From Acanthaster planci (taxonomy: Eukaryota; Echinodermata; Asteroidea; Valvatida; Acanthasteridae): a stretch of 17,384 bases of DNA. The position numbers and the translations under genes are program-made. This document shows positions 14,901 to 17,384 of this stretch, one piece after another. The stretch's first letter is position 1, and each line of letters begins with the position of its first letter. The notes under the pieces are model-generated. The model ran no database searches, was not told the DNA's origin, and saw only the letters and a list, made by a program, of their open reading frames with translations. Where the stretch lies: positions 1,092,114 through 1,109,497 of the forward strand of contig NW_019091419.1 of assembly GCF_001949145.1 (NCBI RefSeq), given 5' to 3'.

Positions 14901-17225
14901 ACGTACCTAAAACCAATGCACAGGCTAGGTAGGTGCACCCACACTGTGCAGCATACTTGGCTTAATCTGACGGCAAACACATGTATGCATCATGTAAAAT
15001 TGTATGATTTTTTTCATAAATATTTGCGTAGGTGAAGGTGCATAGAATCAAAAATAAAACGGCCGCAAGTACGTACCTTTATGCAAACGTGAAGCAAGTT
15101 GCATTGCTCAAGTTTGTGGTAAAAGCACACGAGGAGAAGCTTGCATGGTAAACTGGTTCATACCACTAGAAATAGCGAGAATGACAGGGAATGGCTGGGA
15201 GCCAGTGACTCCCGTGACAAAATGATATATACCGATCTTCAACAACCCGACAACAAGAAATGATCAAAAACTTTAGAAGTATTTTCGCGAGTTAGTTGAC
15301 AAAATGAGATTGCCCTTTATACATTTGTATTTTTCAGTTTCAAGTACATTTATTTATTCAAGGTCTCAGTGCATGAATTTTCAGGGGTTACTGAAACCCA
15401 ATTTTCTGTTGGAAGGTCACTGGACTACTGAAGCGATGGCTAGTCCACGAAAGCAGTCGATGTGCCGCTGCATATTACAAAAAAAAGTCACACGTCAATA
15501 TTTTGCATGTTTTCATCAGGGAAATGATAATTGGACGTGAAATTACTTTAAAGGAGAGCGCTGAAACAAAATGAATGCACATAGTTAATGGGAGAACAGT
15601 CACAGATGCAATAAAACAAGAGCCAAAACACTGTATCAGGGAGTGTTGTAATACGAATTGTACGTGCAGTCGCAGCGCAGCATTCAACATGGCCGCCACC
15701 ATGAGCACTGTAAAATATTGAAAGAGCAAAAATCAGGGTTTTTTAAATCGAAATGGGGGGGGTGGGTGGGTCAAAACATATTTGAAAAAAATGAAATTTA
15801 AAACATCAAAAATTTGGAACGGCCCCTTAAATACGTAGGAAGTGTTAGACTCTCCAAATAAGGCACTGTGTGGCTATGTCTTTGGCTTTTGCAATGAGCA
15901 CACTATGCTGAATAGCCATAGCCCCTTCAGACACGGCATAAATAAGCTACCTTACTACAGTGTGAATCCCCAACAAAGTCTTGTCAAAAGAGTGGATCCA
16001 TTTGTCTTGCCAATACATTCATTCAAATAAATACATTCTCCGGTCTGGTTCCCAGAACCCCCACGACATCTCCTACGTGTACAGCGGCTATGCCCCGCTC
16101 AGTGTGCGGCTGGCCCAGTGCCTCGCCCGGCCAGGCTGGCGCAGTATTGAGGAGGTGCTGAGGCTCCTGCCTGGACCAACAGTGGAAGAGACCCAGCAGG
16201 TGCCCTACGGCCTGCTGAAAAAGAGTAAGCCACTTTTAATACAGTCAAATCAAAGCCAGGGTCCACAGTGCTAAGCGAAGAAATCTGCTTAACACTGACA
16301 GCATTAGCTTAGCAAAGTGGGTTACCAGCCAAGGTGTCATACTCTTTGCACTCATCGATGAATGATTTCCCTGCCAGATTTTGCTCAGCCCCTGCTAACA
16401 AATATTTCCAGCTTACTTGTAAAAGCCCCTCGAAATTCAGCCCAAAGCAAGTTCAGTTACGAATGTTCGAGCACGGTTAAGCTACTAAATGCGTCAGACA
16501 TACAGTAGTTAGCAGTAGTTGGACAAGTTTTTCGAACTGTAGACTCCGTGCACAAGTCCTCCCTCAAGAATGACAAAAAGAGAAGCCGGGCTTGTGTTCG
16601 AACACCAACACTGCCGTGTAGTCATGCATGTCATGGGAGGACTTGGTAGATTTGTGCGTATTCAGTTTAAAATTATTGCTAATTATGCCTAAGTATGGGC
16701 GACAACAGGACGAGCCAAGGTATTCATCCTATTTGATGGCATTGCTGGGGTAACAAACATTAATATAAAAAGTATTAATATCAGTATTATCAAAGTACTG
16801 TGTCTTATTTATGCTTGTGGGTTGGACCTTCTGGGCTTGATTGTATCCCTGGTTATCAACATGATCAATAGCTTCATGTATTACAACATACAGCAGGGAG
16901 CCAGGGACTTATGTTTAAGCTTTAACTGCTTCTGTTCCATGTGGCCTATTGTGCAAGTGTTCAAGAGAATGTAGAAGAGTGACAGTTGAAAACTACTTCT
17001 TATTTTGCTTTTTCAAGGAGTCATCTAAACAGCTTGAACCATTTGAAAATCTCTGCTGTTGTGGCAGCATTCTTCCTTCATCTCTTGACTGTTTCCTTTT
17101 CCTAACTCCAGGGACGATAGGCGACAGTCAGGGCGACAACCAAAAGGTGACGCTGGTCTTCTTCCTCGGGGGCGTGACCTACGCCGAGATCGCCGCACTG
17201 CGGTTCCTCTCAAGCCAGGACGAAG
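2873..17225 (+). CDS. VPS33A: VPS33A, HOPS/CORVET Sec1/Munc18 subunit (14 exons, 3' partial)
   Basis: The exons are 2873-2974, 5022-5087, 5650-5889, 6673-6777, 7675-7791, 8659-8833, 9066-9259, 9720-9810, 10298-10372, 11061-11140, 11631-11717, 12337-12468, 16056-16224 and 17112-17225. They sum to 1747 nt, or 582 codons plus one base. Human VPS33A has 596 residues, so only a short C-terminal exon is missing. The protein is collinear with VPS33A throughout and carries the Sec1 hallmark [10 protein letters not shown]...[11 protein letters not shown] at residues 241-264, which separates it from a generic SM protein. VPS33A binds VPS16 and SNARE bundles within HOPS and CORVET and drives late endosome, autophagosome and lysosome fusion from the cytosolic membrane face. 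Two positions altered in known mutants are intact: Asp261 (human Asp251, mouse buff) and Arg506 (human Arg498, mucopolysaccharidosis-plus). There are no internal stops or frameshifts, so the gene looks functional. VPS33B is a poorer match. Confidence 0.97.
3838..4052. repeat. Degenerate GACTCGGACT/TGACTTG repeat, copy A
   Basis: It has a leading block AAGTCTGATGTCTCAGTTTG at 3874-3893 followed by AATTTGAG and an A-rich run. After that come irregular short units built on TGACTTGTGACTCGGACT. The same leading block recurs in copy B. It looks like a decayed dispersed element with an internal simple-repeat region. Confidence 0.6.
4590..4713. repeat. Degenerate GACTTGGGACTTG repeat, copy B
   Basis: Irregular GTGACTTGGGACTTGGACTC units run from about 4592 to 4665. 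They are followed at 4671-4697 by a block matching the head of copy A with one indel and one mismatch. The order of block and simple-repeat region is reversed relative to copy A, so the two may be arms of a longer repeating family. Confidence 0.6.
5022..5087 (+). CDS. VPS33A: VPS33A exon 2 (residues 35-56)
   Basis: This short 66-nt exon reads [20 protein letters not shown] followed by LK. Its acceptor is a pyrimidine-rich tract ending TGTAG and its donor is GTATTA. Both flanking introns are phase 0. The block [19 protein letters not shown] is highly conserved in VPS33A domain 1. Confidence 0.95.
5088..5649 (+). other. VPS33A: VPS33A intron 2
   Basis: This 562-bp phase 0 intron runs from GTATTA to TTTGCACAG. 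I see no repeats or secondary genes in it. Confidence 0.85.
5650..5889 (+). CDS. VPS33A: VPS33A exon 3 (residues 57-136)
   Basis: This is the largest exon, 80 codons, phase 0 at both ends, running from EHEVDKMF to CERKLT before GTAGGT. It contains the conserved IVRPRLELM and [14 protein letters not shown] blocks of domain 1. Against human VPS33A it carries about ten extra residues: a Gly/Ser/Pro/Ala stretch around residues 73-82 and a smaller insertion around 107-116. The middle of the exon is much more GC-rich than the rest of the gene. Confidence 0.95.
5890..6672 (+). other. VPS33A: VPS33A intron 3
   Basis: This 783-bp phase 0 intron stays open in the exon 3 frame until about 6095 but has no well-formed alternative donor there. 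A C-rich/A-rich low-complexity stretch lies around 6096-6125. Nothing else is recognised. Confidence 0.8.
6673..6777 (+). CDS. VPS33A: VPS33A exon 4 (residues 137-171)
   Basis: The 35 codons run from ELGVYGTL to EMEQSFK in phase 0. The acceptor is TTTTGACACAG and the donor GTGGGA. The block [19 protein letters not shown] matches the human EYSLDLIPFDGDLLSME region at the domain 1 to domain 2 transition. Confidence 0.94.
6778..7674 (+). other. VPS33A: VPS33A intron 4
   Basis: This 897-bp phase 0 intron contains the piggyBac-type MITE at 6919-7255. The remainder is featureless. Confidence 0.85.
6919..7255. mobile_element. piggyBac-type MITE with TTAA target duplication
   Basis: The left edge is TTAA-CCCTCCTATG and the right edge AGGAGGG-TTAA, so a 329-bp body (6923-7251) is flanked by the TTAA that piggyBac elements duplicate. 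The 7-bp terminal inverted repeats CCCTCCT/AGGAGGG extend imperfectly (CTATGCT against CTTTGGT). An internal near-palindrome at 7106-7132 (GCACAAATGACCC, T, GGGTCATTTTGTGC) and other GGGTCA words resemble the GGGTCA-bearing ends seen in non-autonomous piggyBac families of animals. No transposase is encoded, so it would have been mobilised in trans. Confidence 0.75.
7675..7791 (+). CDS. VPS33A: VPS33A exon 5 (residues 172-210)
   Basis: The 39 codons run from ECCLQNDL to GKGPLSK, ending before donor GTGAGG, in phase 0. The core [19 protein letters not shown] matches the human domain 2 segment (LMTLQALYGTIPQIFGKG). The acceptor is CTGTTGACAG. Confidence 0.94.
7792..8658 (+). other. VPS33A: VPS33A intron 5
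   Basis: This 867-bp phase 0 intron runs from GTGAGG to CGAACAG. A 10-bp inverted repeat, ATCACAAATT (8017-8026) and AATTTGTGAT (8056-8065), could form a small hairpin. No gene or element was recognised. The exon 5 frame stays open to about 7985 without a good donor. Confidence 0.8.
8659..8833 (+). CDS. VPS33A: VPS33A exon 6 (residues 211-269, SM signature)
   Basis: Its 175 nt end in phase 1 before GTGAGT. It carries the family signature [20 protein letters not shown] followed by EGLIDEIYG. The codon GAC at 8809-8811 is Asp261, equivalent to Asp251 that is altered in the mouse buff allele. The acceptor (ACGAACAG) has a weak pyrimidine tract, but protein homology ([12 protein letters not shown] against human QVANMMIRMKRE) fixes the boundary. 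Confidence 0.95.
9066..9259 (+). CDS. VPS33A: VPS33A exon 7 (residues 269-333)
   Basis: It enters in phase 1 (codon 269 is A plus CC, Thr) and exits in phase 0 before GTAAGC. It begins TVKLPPEKF and includes [20 protein letters not shown] and [18 protein letters not shown], matching human domain 3a. A second strong in-frame donor lies 132 nt downstream at 9392 and is listed separately. Confidence 0.95.
9260..9391 (+). other. Possible in-frame alternative extension of exon 7 (44 codons)
   Basis: After the conserved end of exon 7 the reading frame stays open into intron 7. At 9391/9392 the sequence is CCCAAAG|GTAAGA, a donor at least as strong as the conserved one at 9260. The stretch between the two donors is exactly 132 nt, so using the distal site keeps the frame and adds 44 residues, starting [20 protein letters not shown] and ending GKCPK, before exon 8. 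The first in-frame stop comes only after this donor. The inserted residues have no counterpart in human VPS33A, so this could be a lineage isoform or chance. Confidence 0.3.
9392..9719 (+). other. VPS33A: VPS33A intron 7, distal part
   Basis: This is AT-rich sequence. It contains a 12-bp inverted repeat, GATGACTTCAGA (9412-9423) and TCTGAAGTCATC (9513-9524), separated by 89 bp, which may be the remains of a small element. CAGTCCCTTTAAA at about 9560 looks like a repeat word, but I found no partner end. Confidence 0.6.
9720..9810 (+). CDS. VPS33A: VPS33A exon 8 (residues 334-364)
   Basis: Its 91 nt begin ERKDAKTV and run through [20 protein letters not shown], ending in phase 1. The last base C forms His with the first two bases of exon 9. 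The acceptor is a good pyrimidine tract (TCGTCCTAG) and the donor is GTAAGA. It matches human KTVGEIKQFVSQLPHMQAA. Confidence 0.95.
9811..10297 (+). other. VPS33A: VPS33A intron 8
   Basis: This 487-bp phase 1 intron runs from GTAAGA to TCCCCAG. It is AT-rich with short A and AAT runs, and I see nothing functional beyond the splice sites. Confidence 0.8.
10298..10372 (+). CDS. VPS33A: VPS33A exon 9 (residues 364-389)
   Basis: Its 75 nt are in phase 1 at both ends and encode [20 protein letters not shown] followed by QTQQ and a split Glu codon. The donor is GTGAGA and the acceptor TCCCCAG. The SIAEL block is conserved. The following charged stretch ([13 protein letters not shown]) diverges from human in the usual variable position. 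Confidence 0.93.
10373..11060 (+). other. VPS33A: VPS33A intron 9
   Basis: This 688-bp phase 1 intron contains the 17-bp inverted repeat listed separately. The piece 10440-10660 is richer in CpG than its surroundings and may be a decayed repeat. A TTAACCCTAACCCTCC word near 10457 is too short to be telomeric. Confidence 0.7.
10682..10958. repeat. 17-bp perfect inverted repeat with 243-bp spacer
   Basis: ACATACCAAGTGTGGAC at 10682-10698 is matched exactly by its reverse complement at 10942-10958. The sizes (277 bp overall) fit a small non-autonomous DNA transposon, but no target-site duplication is visible outside the arms. Confidence 0.6.
11061..11140 (+). CDS. VPS33A: VPS33A exon 10 (residues 389-415)
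   Basis: Its 80 nt enter in phase 1 and leave in phase 0 before GTGAAG. It reads [20 protein letters not shown], then KREPLIK, nearly identical to human [20 protein letters not shown]. The acceptor is TTCCGCGTAG. Confidence 0.95.
11141..11630 (+). other. VPS33A: VPS33A intron 10
   Basis: This 490-bp phase 0 intron runs from GTGAAG to TATTTCAG. I see no repeat or second gene. Confidence 0.8.
11631..11717 (+). CDS. VPS33A: VPS33A exon 11 (residues 416-444)
   Basis: The 29 codons are phase 0 at both ends, from [14 protein letters not shown] to DFYKREIIQ, with acceptor TCTATTTCAG and donor GTGGGC. Lys439 corresponds to human Lys429, a residue at the VPS16 contact surface in the published VPS33A-VPS16 structure. 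Confidence 0.95.
11718..12336 (+). other. VPS33A: VPS33A intron 11
   Basis: This 619-bp phase 0 intron runs from GTGGGC to CAACAG. Exon 11 reads on to about 11912 without a persuasive alternative donor. Nothing else is recognised. Confidence 0.8.
12337..12468 (+). CDS. VPS33A: VPS33A exon 12 (residues 445-488)
   Basis: The 44 codons are phase 0 at both ends, from [20 protein letters not shown] to VVEDVNEQ, with donor GTAAGC. Phe448 (TTT at 12346-12348) and Ile451 align with human Tyr438 and Ile441, both at the VPS16 interface. The Tyr to Phe change is conservative. The TIRKTLRL block is conserved. Confidence 0.95.
13181..13233 (+). repeat. Left inverted repeat in intron 12
   Basis: It starts AGGGGCCATTTAAAATT and is about 75 percent similar by eye to the reverse complement of 15775-15827, ending in a T-run (13225-13233) followed by CAAAAATAG. 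Confidence 0.6.
13615..13867 (-). CDS. Possible antisense terminal exon, 83 codons, unrecognised
   Basis: On the minus strand the acceptor TTATTTTCAG (13868-13877) precedes a GC-rich open frame entered in phase 2. It runs from Ala (13866) to a TGA at 13617-13615, with a canonical AATAAA at 13533-13528 about 82 nt further on. The frame starts [20 protein letters not shown] and later has [20 protein letters not shown] and a Cys near residue 67. Its base composition resembles the VPS33A exons rather than the surrounding intron. [10 protein letters not shown] faintly recalls the DRRWxFxCC repeat of dermatopontin, but this is one short motif and not a family call. No start codon or upstream exon was established. 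It could be a nested gene, a captured gene fragment or a pseudogene. Confidence 0.3.
14574..14640. repeat. 32-bp tandem duplication
   Basis: There are two exact copies of a 32-bp unit beginning GCATTTCTATGGCTGGGTGA, at 14574-14605 and 14606-14637, plus three bases of a third. Exact identity implies a recent duplication or a polymorphic locus. Confidence 0.95.
15775..15827 (-). repeat. Right inverted repeat in intron 12
   Basis: It ends GGAACGGCCCCT, the mirror of the left arm. The shared core is AGGGGCC, then AAATT, then GATG and TTTTAATTT-like sequence. Confidence 0.6.
16056..16224 (+). CDS. VPS33A: VPS33A exon 13 (residues 489-545)
   Basis: Its 169 nt leave in phase 1 before GTAAGC. The acceptor is CTGGTTCCCAG. 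It reads [20 protein letters not shown], then [20 protein letters not shown], almost the human sequence. CGG at 16107-16109 is Arg506, equivalent to human Arg498, whose change to Trp causes mucopolysaccharidosis-plus syndrome. It follows the longest intron of the gene. Confidence 0.96.
16225..17111 (+). other. VPS33A: VPS33A intron 13
   Basis: This 887-bp phase 1 intron runs from GTAAGC to CTCCAG. Around 16268-16320 repeated GCTAAGC/GCTTAGC words form a potential hairpin (GTGCTAAGC with GCTTAACAC, one mismatch) that looks like a repeat fragment. Nothing else is recognised. Confidence 0.75.
17112..17225 (+). CDS. VPS33A: VPS33A exon 14 (residues 545-582)
   Basis: Its 114 nt are in phase 1 at both ends and carry the block [20 protein letters not shown], then LSSQDE, ending before donor GTAAAT. 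The human [22 protein letters not shown] match is near identical. About 22-28 residues and the stop codon should follow in an exon right of this window. Confidence 0.96.
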
Positions 17226-17384
17226 GTAAATTTAATTTGTTACACAGGGAAAAGTTGTATGGTTAACCATATGGCTGCCACGTGTGTGTCCTCTAGGGGT
17301 GAAAAACCCATATCGTACGCCACTGCCGTCGAGTACAATTTGCCCTGCTGGACTGTGAGTTTTCCTAACTGATGAAAGGTGTTA
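17226..17384 (+). other. VPS33A: VPS33A intron 14, truncated by the window end
   Basis: The donor is GTAAAT. No acceptor with the conserved C-terminal reading frame appears before the edge, so the final exon must lie further right. Confidence 0.85.

Larger units (their letters stand above)
13181..15827. mobile_element. 2.65-kb segment bounded by imperfect inverted repeats, possible DNA transposon
   Basis: The left end reads inward AGGGGCCATTTAAAATTATC and then GATGGTTTTAATTT. The right end, on the other strand, reads AGGGGCCGTTCCAAATTTTT and then GATGTTTTAAATTT. Similarity extends about 50 bp to a T-run followed by CAAAwAT. Immediate flanks are GGTT on the left and TAAA on the right, with no clear target duplication beyond a possible TA. 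Inside are an antisense open frame (13615-13867), a 32-bp tandem duplication and a CpG-rich GGCCGCCACCATG patch, but no recognisable transposase. It may instead be two independent copies of a short repeat in opposite orientation. Confidence 0.45.
12469..16055 (+). other. VPS33A: VPS33A intron 12, the longest intron
   Basis: This 3587-bp phase 0 intron runs from GTAAGC to TTCCCAG, four or more times the length of most other introns of the gene. The excess is explained by the inverted-repeat-bounded segment at 13181-15827. Removing that segment leaves about 940 bp, the usual size here. The flanks 12469-13180 and 15828-16055 show no gene. Confidence 0.85.

Noticed and set aside
16268-16340. tRNA-like or structured RNA around the GCTAAGC words
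   Set aside because: No A-box/B-box spacing or cloverleaf could be drawn. Best read as a repeat fragment with a short hairpin.

Overview
This is eukaryotic, animal nuclear DNA. It carries one clearly recognisable gene on the + strand: VPS33A, the Sec1/Munc18-family subunit of the HOPS and CORVET endosomal/lysosomal tethering complexes. Fourteen coding exons can be placed, at 2873-2974 through 17112-17225. Every junction obeys GT..AG and every phase closes, giving 582 codons plus one base. The last exon (about 22-28 residues) lies beyond the right edge. The protein can be aligned by eye to human VPS33A over its whole length. GC-rich exons in AT-rich introns of 0.2-3.6 kb, frequent TACATGTA-like words and the repeat types suggest a marine invertebrate, perhaps a deuterostome such as an echinoderm, hemichordate or amphioxus. 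That assignment is inference.

Layout. Positions 1-990 are intergenic, with a CGTCGCC-type minisatellite. Positions 992-1184 (minus strand) hold a possible terminal exon of an unrecognised, divergently oriented gene with a membrane-like segment. Positions 1185-2872 are the intervening region and probable VPS33A promoter side, with a perfect 20-bp palindrome, homopolymer tracts and a YY1/TISU-like start context. Positions 2873-17225 are VPS33A, and the window ends in intron 14.

The introns hold repeats rather than conserved genes. Intron 1 has degenerate GACTTGG/GACTCGG repeats. Intron 4 has a 329-bp piggyBac-type MITE flanked by TTAA. Intron 9 has a 17-bp inverted repeat. Intron 12 (3.6 kb) has a 2.65-kb segment bounded by about 50-bp imperfect inverted repeats, and inside it a GC-rich antisense open frame with terminal-exon signals.

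The strongest candidates for something new are an in-frame alternative donor that would add 44 codons to exon 7, the inverted-repeat-bounded segment of intron 12 with its antisense exon, and the unidentified minus-strand exon upstream of VPS33A. I found no CRISPR array, tRNA, rRNA or complete transposase.
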